DNA from: Lactobacillus equicursoris DSM 19284 = JCM 14600 = CIP 110162
Lineage (GTDB): Bacteria; Bacillota; Bacilli; Lactobacillales; Lactobacillaceae
Reading direction: 5' to 3'
Assembly (NCBI RefSeq): GCF_001434815.1
Contig: NZ_AZDU01000004.1
Location: 1 to 64,000, forward strand
DNA length: 64,000 nucleotides
Below the pieces are notes generated by a model that saw only the letters and a list, made by a program, of their open reading frames with translations, was not told the origin of the DNA and searched no databases. The translations under genes and the position numbers were made by a program. Below are positions 1 through 7,411 of the stretch, in pieces; within the stretch, counting starts at the first letter, position 1, and each line of letters starts with the position of its first letter.

Positions 1-41
1 AAAGCTTTCTCTGTACGAATTTAAGTAAGAAAGAAGGAAGG

Positions 42-102
42 CGGCAGGCAAGCCCTATTCCTCCACCCATTGAAATAGGTGGAATCCCGGGCTTGCCTGC
101 CG
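42..102. repeat. Long imperfect inverted repeat (hairpin)
   Basis: A perfect 14-bp stem, cggcaggcaagccc at 42-55 against its complement at 89-102, encloses a second imperfect stem (cctccaccc against ggtgg). No T-run follows on either strand, so it is not a standard intrinsic terminator. It lies between the left window edge and the terminator at 126-169. It could be a processing or decay-protection hairpin at the 3' end of a gene left of the window. Confidence 0.6.
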
Positions 103-125
103 TTGAAAATCATTGAATTATTAGA

Positions 126-169
126 AAATAGAAAAGAGGAAGCATAAGTTTGCTTCCTCTTTTCTATTT
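126..169 (+). terminator. Intrinsic terminator, probably for a gene left of the window
   Basis: A perfect 19-bp stem (aaatagaaaagaggaagca and its complement) has a 6-nt loop. It is followed on the + strand by gatctttttta. No + gene precedes it inside the window, so it probably ends an operon to the left. The T-rich tail favours the + strand. Confidence 0.7.
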
Positions 170-261
170 GATCTTTTTTACTAAACATTAACATAAATAT
201 GTTAAGTTGGTTTATTTACAAAAAATGGGCAAGTATCTAGCCAAAACTTTTTAAACGCAAG

Positions 262-280
262 AGAATCGTCCTCTCAGCAT
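262..280 (+). repeat. 19-bp inverted repeat, left copy, flanking the integrase gene
   Basis: agaatcgtcctctcagcat at 262-280 is the exact reverse complement of 1099-1117. This copy starts 4 bp beyond the integrase stop codon. The two copies bracket the integrase gene and its promoter and nothing else, and they lie in non-coding DNA. This is the arrangement expected of recombination or terminal repeats. Confidence 0.8.
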
Positions 281-284
281 GTGA

Positions 285-926
285 CTATCCAAGCCGGAAT
301 CCCTTCAAATCATCTTCGATTGAGTCGTCCTCTAATCCAATGTAGCGCATAGTGATCGAAGGACTGGAGTGGTTGAGCATCTTTTGTAGTTTGTAAAGAG
401 CCCTGGGATCAGGATCGCCATTCGGTGTAGTCGCATTCTTGATGTAGTGGTAGCCGAAAGTCTTTCTCAAGGTGTGGGTACCAACCGTATCTGGATCAAT
501 CTCGCACTGACGGGCTGCGCGCTTTAAGTCTTTATAAAAAGACTTCCCTTGGATCGGTCCATTTCCTTTTCTGGATGGAAAAAGCCAATCGTCTTCGGAC
601 AAGCCCATAGCGTCGATGTAGTCGAATAAGTCCTTCTTGATATTGCCGATGTAAACGTGGCGATTCTTGTGCGTCTTAGTTTCAACCAGGTTGTACCAGG
701 TACCGTCTTCCACATCCTTTACCTTGGCCTTGATGATGTCGGAAATCCGGAGACCGGTGTTGATGCCGAAGATGAAGATCATGGAATTGCGTAAGCCATT
801 GGGATTCTTACCCATGACACTGCCGGTGCCAAAACGCAAGGCCAGCTTCATGTCCCGAATATCTTTAGGACTGCGGAGCGGCTGGATGTTATGACTGCTT
901 TCAGTCTTCTTATATTTCCTACCCAT
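285..926 (-). CDS. Short tyrosine recombinase/integrase (catalytic domain only)
   Basis: This 213-residue protein carries the tyrosine-recombinase catalytic set: the first Arg in TGLRISD (about residue 56), a basic beta-hairpin (ETKTHKNRH), HTLRKTFGYHY (H-x-x-R), LNHSS, and the nucleophile Tyr in MRYIG near the C-terminus. It lacks the N-terminal SAM-like core-binding domain of phage Int and Xer proteins. Its size resembles FimB/FimE-type invertases (about 200 aa) and small integrases of mobile elements. The ATG is preceded by an AGGGGG ribosome binding site and a TTGAAT-N17-TAAAAT promoter. Inverted repeats flank it (262-280, 1099-1117), and a near-perfect palindrome lies upstream at 1038-1069. 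The family call is secure. Whether it integrates, inverts or resolves DNA cannot be read from the sequence. Confidence 0.88.
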   Translation of the reverse strand: MGRKYKKTESSHNIQPLRSPKDIRDMKLALRFGTGSVMGKNPNGLRNSMIFIFGINTGLRISDIIKAKVKDVEDGTWYNLVETKTHKNRHVYIGNIKKDLFDYIDAMGLSEDDWLFPSRKGNGPIQGKSFYKDLKRAARQCEIDPDTVGTHTLRKTFGYHYIKNATTPNGDPDPRALYKLQKMLNHSSPSITMRYIGLEDDSIEDDLKGFRLG

Positions 927-970
927 TTTTGCCCCCTAATTCTCGCAATTCTAATGCTCTAATATGTTTA

Positions 971-999
971 ATTTTAACATAAAGGTGCATTCAATTCAA
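971..999 (-). promoter_or_regulatory. Promoter of the integrase gene
   Basis: On the minus strand there is a TTGAAT -35 box (994-999), a 17-bp spacer and a TAAAAT -10 box (971-976). It is 45 bp upstream of the ATG and inside the inverted-repeat-bounded segment. Confidence 0.6.
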
Positions 1000-1037
1000 A
1001 AAAGTGACAAAAATGGTTCAGTGCAATATTAACTTTT

Positions 1038-1069
1038 GAATGCGTAAAAATACCTATTTTTACGCATTC
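1038..1069. repeat. 32-bp near-perfect palindrome upstream of the integrase
   Basis: Arms gaatgcgtaaaaata (1038-1052) and tatttttacgcattc (1055-1069) are perfect complements separated by only CC. Read as 12-bp arms around an 8-bp centre, it resembles a tyrosine-recombinase core site. It could also be a repressor operator upstream of the integrase promoter. No T-tract follows, so a terminator is unlikely. Confidence 0.7.
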
Positions 1070-1098
1070 GAGGAAGGTGAAGAAATTTTGGGGGAGGG

Positions 1099-1117
1099 AT
1101 GCTGAGAGGACGATTCT
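1099..1117 (-). repeat. 19-bp inverted repeat, right copy
   Basis: atgctgagaggacgattct is the exact reverse complement of 262-280. It lies 173 bp upstream of the integrase start codon and 30 bp beyond the palindrome. The segment bounded by the two copies is 856 bp long. The rest of the intergenic stretch up to 1303 shows no gene. A weak AGCCG/CGGCT pair at 1267-1298 with a 22-nt loop and a + strand T-run is the only other structure seen. Confidence 0.8.
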
Positions 1118-1303
1118 GAGGCACTGAAATCTATTTTAGACTTACAATTATCCAAAGGGGCGGATTAACTGCTTTATTTACTCTCAAATGAGATTGCTTT
1201 TATAATAAGACTGCTTATGTAATATGAAAAGAAAAGGGCCTATATCGAGTTGGATCCTTAATGCAGAGCCGTTAAACCTTCCAAAGTTATGAGCGGCTTT
1301 TTG

Positions 1304-1900
1304 TTACGCTTGCTGCCCTAATTCCCCATGCTTAAGCATCCCCTGCTTAATCCCAGTTTGGACCACCTTGTATTTATCATTTTTTAAGGCTTCACGGTCT
1401 TGTTTTCTACCGTAAGTAGCAACAGTGGCGCGCACCAAACAGTTTGAGTCATTTACTAATTTATCCAAATCTTGCGGGCGGGCTTTCCGTGCAACGGCTG
1501 CACGAACCTTTGGCTCTTTATCGTTAACCAAGATGTCCAAGTCTTTATCTCTTCCGACTTCCGCCACTTCCTTGCGAACATTGGCAGATGGGTCATGGAC
1601 TAGGATATCTAAGTCCTTGTCGCGCTTACGTAGAGCTACTTTTACCCTTACCTGGTAGATTTGGTCGCTGACTAGCAGATCTAGATCTTCATCATTACCT
1701 TTCTCTGCCCGGTTGCAATTTTGCTCGGCTTTAATCATTTCATGGCCTTGAGCATCATAGATCTTATCCTTTGGCAACTTCTGTGCAACTTCAATAAAGT
1801 GGATATATGCATCTACTACTTGATTTAGCTTCTCATCTGTTGGCTTTTCTGAGCCATTCCAGGAATCTAAAAAGATTTCCTTCAATTCATCTTTTTCCAT
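1304..1900 (-). CDS. LRV/HEAT-like 24-residue tandem-repeat protein
   Basis: The C-terminal 120 residues are five tandem units of exactly 24 residues. The pattern is DLDxLVxD, then five variable residues, VRxxVAxxxR and two more. This matches leucine-rich-repeat-variant/HEAT-like solenoids, usually protein- or nucleic-acid-binding scaffolds. The preceding N-terminal domain (about 70 residues) is helical and unrecognised. Two in-frame ATGs exist. The second (1900) has GGAG eight bases upstream and is preferred. The first (1915) has no good ribosome binding site. The gene lies just downstream of the unknown gene ending at 1928 and is probably co-transcribed with it. Function is unknown. The context next to an integrase suggests accessory DNA. 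Confidence 0.75.
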   Translation of the reverse strand: MEKDELKEIFLDSWNGSEKPTDEKLNQVVDAYIHFIEVAQKLPKDKIYDAQGHEMIKAEQNCNRAEKGNDEDLDLLVSDQIYQVRVKVALRKRDKDLDILVHDPSANVRKEVAEVGRDKDLDILVNDKEPKVRAAVARKARPQDLDKLVNDSNCLVRATVATYGRKQDREALKNDKYKVVQTGIKQGMLKHGELGQQA

Positions 1901-1927
1901 TGCTGTTTTCTCCATGCTTCAACAACA

Positions 1928-2662
1928 TCACTGTGCTTGGGTAACTTTGGGAGTTTCCCACTCCCGCTTGTATTTGCGGATCGTTGATACCGTTAGACCC
2001 ATTTCTTCTGCAACTTCAATTAAGCTTCTTCCAGACAGATAGCTATCCTTAGCTTCATTAACACGGTCCAGATAGGCATCGTGCTGCTTAGCCCGGTCAA
2101 AGAGCCTGATATGACGATCAATCCAACTAGATGCTTCTTCTCTAGTTTTAATCTCTGGTGGCTCTTCTTCCAATTCTTCAGCGATTGTCTTAATGAAGTC
2201 GAGTTGTTTCTCTGTTGGAGTTGTGTCCTTCTCCTCTTTGCTATGGGATTTCTCAAGTGGTGGCAGATCTAGTATTCTTTCTGGATGAGTGAGGTTGACC
2301 ACCTTAGTTGGTCTTGAAAGTTTGTAGTCTTCTTCAATTGGGTGACCATAAACATCATCTCGGTAGCCCATGTAGCCTTTGATATATTTGCTAACGCGTG
2401 CATCAAACTGGAGGACATCCCCTTTCATTGGGTTTGCTACTTCAAAGCCACGCGTAAAGTTGAACCACAGATGATCAGTCACGACCTGACCGTGCTCATC
2501 TTTGATGTCCAAGAGTAGGATGGTTTGGACGCTTCCCCGGTAGCCGTCCTTCCACCCTGTTTTTTCAAAAATACCTGTAAAAGTGTGTCTCGCGTTTGAG
2601 CCAATTTTTCTAAGTTCAGTACGCAATGATTTCACCTTGCTTTCCTTGGTTACTTGTTTCAT
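1928..2662 (-). CDS. Hypothetical protein with C-terminal HTH-like segment
   Basis: This 244-residue protein is not recognised as a whole. Its first half (residues 25-110) is beta-rich and mentions DHLWFNFTRGF and KGDVLQFDARV, reminiscent of OB-fold modules in phage or plasmid proteins. Residues 145-185 resemble the short TxxQ...Id-type helical motif found beside ssDNA-binding or helicase proteins. The C-terminus (about 205-235, SLIEVAEEMGLTVSTIRKYK) reads as a helix-turn-helix. Together these suggest a nucleic-acid-binding protein, by inference only. The ATG at 2662 has no Shine-Dalgarno sequence. A 10-bp palindrome (agtgtacact, 2667-2676) sits directly upstream. An in-frame GTG nine codons in has AAGGA at a good distance and is an alternative start. 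Confidence 0.6.
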   Translation of the reverse strand: MKQVTKESKVKSLRTELRKIGSNARHTFTGIFEKTGWKDGYRGSVQTILLLDIKDEHGQVVTDHLWFNFTRGFEVANPMKGDVLQFDARVSKYIKGYMGYRDDVYGHPIEEDYKLSRPTKVVNLTHPERILDLPPLEKSHSKEEKDTTPTEKQLDFIKTIAEELEEEPPEIKTREEASSWIDRHIRLFDRAKQHDAYLDRVNEAKDSYLSGRSLIEVAEEMGLTVSTIRKYKREWETPKVTQAQ

Positions 2663-3025
2663 GTTGAGTGTACACTAGAAAAATCTTTTTGAAAAATTGC
2701 AAGTGAGTAAGCACGGACTTAGTCATATCAAGGCTTTTACAGGTTAATGAAAGCGTAAGAGTATTGTCTTATCTAGGTGCAGTTGACCTGTTTTCCGGGA
2801 AAAATTTCTCTAAAAAATTCGGATCAATAGATTTATTCTCCTATGAGCAGTATGTGATTTCATCAAGACAGTAAAATTCTTACTTAAAGATAATAGTAGC
2901 GTCGCCATATTTATCTATTATGCTTTCTAGATTGTTCGTAATCGGGTATCTAGACTAGCAGGAAGACTTAGACTGTTAGTGAGTAACATAATACGATTTA
3001 TGTTAAGTAAATACAAAAAATAAAA
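2663..3025. other. Intergenic stretch with no recognisable gene
   Basis: This is AT-rich non-coding DNA between the unknown gene and the Sel1-repeat gene. It contains the palindrome at 2667-2676. No convincing promoter, RNA or ORF was seen elsewhere in it. Confidence 0.5.
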
Positions 3026-3044
3026 GAGGTAGCGTTGCTACCTC
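3026..3044 (-). terminator. Terminator of the Sel1-repeat gene
   Basis: gaggtagc and gctacctc pair around a GTT loop. On the minus strand a T-rich run (ttttattttttg) follows. It lies just after the stop codon at 3051. Confidence 0.85.
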
Positions 3045-3050
3045 ATAAAA

Positions 3051-3644
3051 TTATTCGTATCTAATCTTTGGATGATCTAACAGCTCATCCAATTCCACCA
3101 GAATCTCTTTCCGCAAATCTTCAATTTTCCACTTCAACTTTTGCCATCCAGGCTTATGATAGGCCTGGTCTAAGTAAATTTCTGCCTCTGCATCGTTAAT
3201 GAAATGCAAAGCTGACATCAAGTCCTTTTTAGCCCCAATCCCATAGGCACAGCACTTGGCAAGCCGATAGTCGATATCCGACCGGATGTCGTCATCTTTG
3301 TCCGTTTCTAGATTCTGTCCGGCCATCATATAGTACTTGAAGGCCAGCCGCGGATTCTTTTTTACAAAATCGCCGTAGTAGTAAGCATCTCCGACCTTAT
3401 ATAAGGCGTTAGCATTCCCGCCGAGTGCCGCTTCAGAGTAACAGTAAAAAGCCTGCTCAGGATCCTTTTCCCCGATTCTGCCGTACTCATAGATGTAACC
3501 CAAATTGCACAAGGCTTGGTCGTTGCCTAATTCAGCTGCTTGCTCATAATAGCGTTTTGCCTTTTCGAAGTCGCCATTTCCGTATGCTTCAGCCCCATTG
3601 TCTAGCAAAGCATCGCTCTCTGAATAGTCGCTATGCTCGTCCAT
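3051..3644 (-). CDS. Sel1-like/TPR repeat protein
   Basis: This 197-residue protein contains Sel1-type repeats. Units such as YYEQAAELGNDQALCNLGYIYEYG, FYCYSEAALGGNANALYKVGDAYYYG and FKYYMMAGQN span residues 15-110, followed by a shorter degenerate unit. Each is the two-helix AxxLGxxYxxG pattern that mediates protein-protein contacts. No signal peptide or catalytic domain is visible, so it is probably a cytoplasmic adaptor. The ATG at 3644 has AAGG eight bases upstream and is preferred to the GTG three codons earlier. It lies 27 bp downstream of glycerate kinase on the same strand and may be read from it. Its partner is unknown. Confidence 0.75.
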   Translation of the reverse strand: MDEHSDYSESDALLDNGAEAYGNGDFEKAKRYYEQAAELGNDQALCNLGYIYEYGRIGEKDPEQAFYCYSEAALGGNANALYKVGDAYYYGDFVKKNPRLAFKYYMMAGQNLETDKDDDIRSDIDYRLAKCCAYGIGAKKDLMSALHFINDAEAEIYLDQAYHKPGWQKLKWKIEDLRKEILVELDELLDHPKIRYE

Positions 3645-3671
3645 TCCCCACACCTTTTCTCTCTAAAAATT

Positions 3672-4820
3672 CTACTGCAGCCCAGCGTACAGAACTCTCG
3701 CCAGGTTCTCGCTGGTTCTCTCCACATTTTCCTTGCCGTGAGCCAAGACTTCTTTCAAGTCGCCAGGTTGGCTGATCGTGCCAAATATTGCCGTAAATCC
3801 TGCATCATAGAGACTGTCAATTCCATCTCCTAGACTGCCGCCAATGGCAAAAGTTGGCTTACCTGCTGCCTGCGCAACTTGCGCCACAGCAAATGGTGTT
3901 TTACCAAACTTAGTCTGGAAATCAATCTTGCCTTCACCGGTAATGACGTAATCAGCATCAGCGACCTGGTCTTTTAAGCCAATTTCGTCAATTACTAATT
4001 CCGCACCGTTTTTCAGCTCACAGTTGCTAAAAGCCATGAGCCCGGCACCAATTCCGCCGGCAGCACCGGCACCCGGCAAATGCTCAACATCTTTGCCCAG
4101 ATCCTGTTTGATTACATTAGCAAAATTATGTAAAGCTTTGTCTAGCTTTTCTACGTCGGTCTCACTTGCCCTTTTTTGCGGTCCAAAGACAGCGGATGCC
4201 CCATTTTCTCCAGTTAAGGGATTGGTCACGTCACTAGCCGCAATTACCTGAACATCTTTCAGTCGGGAATCCAAAGTACCAATATCGATCTTGGCTAGCC
4301 TTGCTAAGGCGCCTCCACCAAGGGGCAATTCTTCGCCATTTTCGTCTAAAAATCTCGCGCCTAAGGCCTGGAAGATTCCAGCCCCACCATCGTTGGTGAC
4401 GCTGCCGCCCAGGCCAATGATGATTCGCTTGGCACCTAAATCTAAGGCCTGCTTAATCTGCTGCCCAGTTCCGTAGCTAGTAGTCGTTAGCGGCTTTCTT
4501 TCCTCTTTAGCAAGCAAGGCAATCCCGCTGGCTTCGGCCGTTTCAATGACGGCAGTTTGGTCGTTATCTACCAAGCCAAAAATTGCCTCAACTTCCTGGT
4601 GGCCGCTGGGCCCCATGACTGTGTCTTTTACGATGCGGCCGTCTTTAGCGGCTACTAAAGCCTCAACTGTTCCTTCCCCGCCATCAGCCATCGGAGCGAG
4701 AACTGTTTCAGCGCCAGGGAAGCCCTTTTTAATCCCTTCGGCCATAGCTTGGCAGGCTTCCGGTGCAGTCAAGCATTCTTTGAACGAATCCGCCGCAATC
4801 ACAAATTTCTTTCTTATCAA
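3672..4820 (-). CDS. glxK: Glycerate kinase
   Basis: The 382-residue product fits the type I glycerate kinase family (about 375-385 aa), which phosphorylates glycerate with ATP and links it to lower glycolysis. Diagnostic segments are AADSFKECLTAPEA at the N-terminus, MADGGEGTVEAL near residue 45, and a central LGGSVTNDGGAG loop. GAGAAGGIGAGL and ITGEGKIDFQTKFGKTP lie in the C-terminal half. The first codon is a TTG with no strong ribosome binding site. An in-frame GTG six codons later is possible but would remove the first strand of the fold. The gene is transcribed away from xerS, with a 159-bp gap. glxK and garK are used for the same enzyme family. Confidence 0.9.
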   Translation of the reverse strand: MIRKKFVIAADSFKECLTAPEACQAMAEGIKKGFPGAETVLAPMADGGEGTVEALVAAKDGRIVKDTVMGPSGHQEVEAIFGLVDNDQTAVIETAEASGIALLAKEERKPLTTTSYGTGQQIKQALDLGAKRIIIGLGGSVTNDGGAGIFQALGARFLDENGEELPLGGGALARLAKIDIGTLDSRLKDVQVIAASDVTNPLTGENGASAVFGPQKRASETDVEKLDKALHNFANVIKQDLGKDVEHLPGAGAAGGIGAGLMAFSNCELKNGAELVIDEIGLKDQVADADYVITGEGKIDFQTKFGKTPFAVAQVAQAAGKPTFAIGGSLGDGIDSLYDAGFTAIFGTISQPGDLKEVLAHGKENVERTSENLARVLYAGLQ

Positions 4821-4979
4821 AATATCAACTTCAATCTACTTCAAATTATAATTATTACTAACTCTATTTTAGCAAATGTAGCTGAAATCGAATTAAAAAA
4901 ATCTTGATTCCGAACTTGCATTCGTTTGCTTTTTTCGTTATTCTTGATTTAGCAACTGATGTTCGTTAAGGAGATCTCT
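4821..4979. promoter_or_regulatory. Divergent intergenic region glxK/xerS
   Basis: This 159-bp AT-rich gap must carry the promoters of both genes. A strong AAGGAG ribosome binding site precedes the xerS ATG at 4980. In streptococci the chromosome-dimer resolution site difSL lies just upstream of xerS. I could not identify such a site here with confidence. Two copies of tcttgatt (about 4902 and 4944) are the only repeat noticed. Confidence 0.35.
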
Positions 4980-6062
4980 ATGGACAATAACCACTACCTC
5001 AAGCTGATCCAGCAGGAACTGGATGGCATGCCTGACTTTGTCAAAGAATACCACTTATATACCCGCCATTCCTTGGCGACCAGCTACCAGTATCTGACGG
5101 AAATTCGCCGCTTTTTCACCTGGTTAATTAGTGAAGGCATAACCCATACCAAAAATAATTCGGACGTTCAGCCAAGTGACCTGGAAAAACTGACCCGCGG
5201 CGAGATCATACTCTATATCGACCACTTAGAGCACACCAAAAATGCCCAAGGTCGGCTCAACTCCCCGACCACCGTCAACCGGTCGATCAACGCTTTGCGG
5301 TCTCTTTACAAGTTCTTGACCATTACCTCTGAAGACAAGAACGGTCAGCCCTACTTCGAGCGCAATGTCATGCTCAAGATCTCCTCTCTCCCCTATGCTC
5401 AAACCCTCAACTACCGGGCTAATTCCCTACGCGCCCACATGTATACCGGCAACCTGAAGTACCAATTCCTCGACTTTTTGGATCATGACTATTCAAAAAA
5501 AATTTCTGGCCGAGCCCTAGCCTCTTTCCGGCAGAACAAGGAACGGGACATGGCCATTATCGCCCTGATTCTGGGTACCGGGGTCCGGGTGTCTGAATGT
5601 GCTGGGGTTGACCTGAAAAATCTCAATCTCAAAGACGCTACTTTAGATGTCATTCGTAAGGGCGGGCAAAGAGATTCGGTGCCGATTGCGGATTGGACGC
5701 TGCCCTATCTCAATAGCTACTTGGATGTCCGGCAAGATCGCTATCAGGCATCTGAAAATGACAAGGCCCTTTTTCTCACCAACTACCACCACCAGGTTAA
5801 GCGGATGACCAGCAACGCCATCGAAAAGATGGTGCTGAAATATTCAACCGCCTTTGGCCATCCCCTGACGCCGCACAAACTCCGCCACACCGTGGCCTCA
5901 GAACTCTACCAGGCTACCAAGGACCAGGTCATGGTGGCTCAGCAATTGGGGCAAAAAGGCACTACTGCCACCGACCTTTACACCCACGTGGACCAGGCGG
6001 TCCAAAGAGAAGCCCTCAATGCCAGTGCCAAGAGGCAAAAAGACGCGTCCCCTGATGAATAG
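4980..6062 (+). CDS. xerS: Tyrosine recombinase XerS-type
   Basis: The 360-residue protein has the XerS layout. An N-terminal SAM-like DNA-binding domain (residues 10-130) is followed by a catalytic domain with GVRVSECAGVD (Arg), a KGGQRDS lysine hairpin, TPHKLRHTVASEL (H-x-x-R) and the nucleophile Tyr in DLYTH. XerS resolves chromosome dimers without XerC/XerD in streptococci and lactococci. The position usually occupied by His (LGH) or Trp reads LGQKG here, an unusual Gln. The ATG at 4980 has a good AAGGAG ribosome binding site, so the upstream in-frame codons from 4959 are not translated. It is longer than the integrase at 285-926 and is the housekeeping enzyme of the two. Confidence 0.88.
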   Translation: MDNNHYLKLIQQELDGMPDFVKEYHLYTRHSLATSYQYLTEIRRFFTWLISEGITHTKNNSDVQPSDLEKLTRGEIILYIDHLEHTKNAQGRLNSPTTVNRSINALRSLYKFLTITSEDKNGQPYFERNVMLKISSLPYAQTLNYRANSLRAHMYTGNLKYQFLDFLDHDYSKKISGRALASFRQNKERDMAIIALILGTGVRVSECAGVDLKNLNLKDATLDVIRKGGQRDSVPIADWTLPYLNSYLDVRQDRYQASENDKALFLTNYHHQVKRMTSNAIEKMVLKYSTAFGHPLTPHKLRHTVASELYQATKDQVMVAQQLGQKGTTATDLYTHVDQAVQREALNASAKRQKDASPDE

Positions 6063-6073
6063 GGATGCGTCTT
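6040..6073 (+). terminator. Terminator overlapping the 3' end of xerS
   Basis: aagacgcgtccct pairs with agggatgcgtctt with one wobble pair, followed by TTT. The left arm lies in the last codons and the stop codon lies in the loop. The A-rich left flank also makes it usable for pyrC on the other strand. Confidence 0.8.
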
Positions 6074-6133
6074 TTTCAGTATCTGAGTTAATTGTTAAGT
6101 TGTTAGGATAATTTTCGTATTTACCGTAATTTA

Positions 6134-7411
6134 CTACTTGTGCCGATAAACCAGCTTGCCGCTGACAAAGGTCATGGTCGTCATGCCGTAAACTTCGTTG
6201 CCAGTAAATGGCGTATTAACGGCCTTTGACAGGTAATCAGCCTCTTCAATCACTTCTGGGTGGTCTAAGTCCAGAACTGCCAAGTCAGCTTGCTTGCCTG
6301 GAGCGATCACGCCAGCGTCTAAGCCAAAGAGCTTGGCTGGGTTGTAGCTCATCAGGTCCAAAAGCTGAGCCAATTCCATTTCCCCGTTCTTGACCAGGGC
6401 GGTGTACATGCAGGCAAAGGCAGTTTCGTTGCCGATAATCCCAAAGGCAGCCTTTCTCATGTCGCCGGCCTTTTCTTCCCGGCTGTGAGGAGCGTGGTCC
6501 GTGGCGATCAGGTCAATGGTTCCGTCCAGCAGACCTTCGATCACTGCGTATTGGTCTTCCTTTGATCGCAAAGGTGGGTTCATCTTGTAGTAGCCGTCAT
6601 TGCCGTCGATGTCTTCTTCGCTCAGTAGAACATGGTGCGGAGCTGCTTCAGCAGTTACGTTGATCCCGTATTCCTTGGCCAGGCGTACCAGTTCTACGCT
6701 TTCCTTGGTTGACACATGGCAAACGTGGTAGTGAACGCCAGTGGCCTTTGCCAGCATGATGTCCCGGGCTAATTGGGCCGATTCACTGACGCCCAAGATG
6801 CCAGGCAGGCCCAGTTCGTCAGCCTTTTTACCGGCGTTCATGACGCCGTGGTGGTACAGGGAGTCATCTTGCACATGCTCGCAGATGGCCAGGCCCGCCT
6901 TAGCGGCCTTTTCCATGGCTTCGTACATGACGCCCGCACTTTGGACGCCGTGGCCATCATTGCTGAAGGCAAAGGCGCCAGCCTCTTTCAAGGCTTCCAT
7001 GTCAACGACTTCTTCACTGGTCTCATCCTTGGTGATAGCGGCGTATTGGTAAAGGTGGATGCAAGAGTTAGCTTCGTTTAATTCAACTTGCTTCTTAAAA
7101 GTCTCGACGTCATCAGGCACCGGGTTTAAATTAGGCATGGTGCAGACGGTAGTAAAGCCGCCGCGCGCTGCTGCCTTTGACCCAGTTTCAATGGTTTCCT
7201 TGTAGGTGAAGCCAGGTTCTCTGTAGTGTTCGTGGATGTCTACTAGACCAGGTGCGACCAGCTTGCCGTCTAGGTCAAAAATTTCGGCGTCAGGGGCGAT
7301 TTTTTCTAAATCAGTCCCCAAGGCTTGGATCTTATCACCGTTAATTAAGACGTCTTCTCTTACCAGTTCACCGTCTTGGTAAACCAGACCGTTTTTCAGT
7401 AAAGTTGCCAT
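6134..7411 (-). CDS. pyrC: Dihydroorotase
   Basis: This cytoplasmic zinc amidohydrolase converts N-carbamoyl-aspartate to dihydroorotate, step 3 of pyrimidine synthesis. At 425 residues it has the usual length for Gram-positive type I enzymes. Metal and active-site motifs are intact: DIHEHYREPG near residue 60 (HxH ligands), CEHVQD, HVCHVST, SNDGHGVQ and ATDHAPHSREEK. The start codon overlaps the pyrB stop (TAATG), so the two are translationally coupled. Both are governed by the PyrR-type attenuator ahead of pyrB. Nothing in the sequence suggests loss of function. Confidence 0.95.
   Translation of the reverse strand: MATLLKNGLVYQDGELVREDVLINGDKIQALGTDLEKIAPDAEIFDLDGKLVAPGLVDIHEHYREPGFTYKETIETGSKAAARGGFTTVCTMPNLNPVPDDVETFKKQVELNEANSCIHLYQYAAITKDETSEEVVDMEALKEAGAFAFSNDGHGVQSAGVMYEAMEKAAKAGLAICEHVQDDSLYHHGVMNAGKKADELGLPGILGVSESAQLARDIMLAKATGVHYHVCHVSTKESVELVRLAKEYGINVTAEAAPHHVLLSEEDIDGNDGYYKMNPPLRSKEDQYAVIEGLLDGTIDLIATDHAPHSREEKAGDMRKAAFGIIGNETAFACMYTALVKNGEMELAQLLDLMSYNPAKLFGLDAGVIAPGKQADLAVLDLDHPEVIEEADYLSKAVNTPFTGNEVYGMTTMTFVSGKLVYRHK

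Noticed and set aside
1267-1298. Hairpin agccg/cggct with following T-run
   Set aside because: The stem is 5 bp with a 22-nt loop, and no + strand gene ends there. It is probably chance.
2667-2676. agtgtacact palindrome as a known operator
   Set aside because: A 10-bp palindrome alone is too short and no recognised regulator motif matches. It is mentioned only with the adjacent gene.
4890-4958. Candidate difSL site upstream of xerS
   Set aside because: The region is AT-rich with only a loose repeat of tcttgatt. It did not match a recognisable two-armed dif core with confidence.
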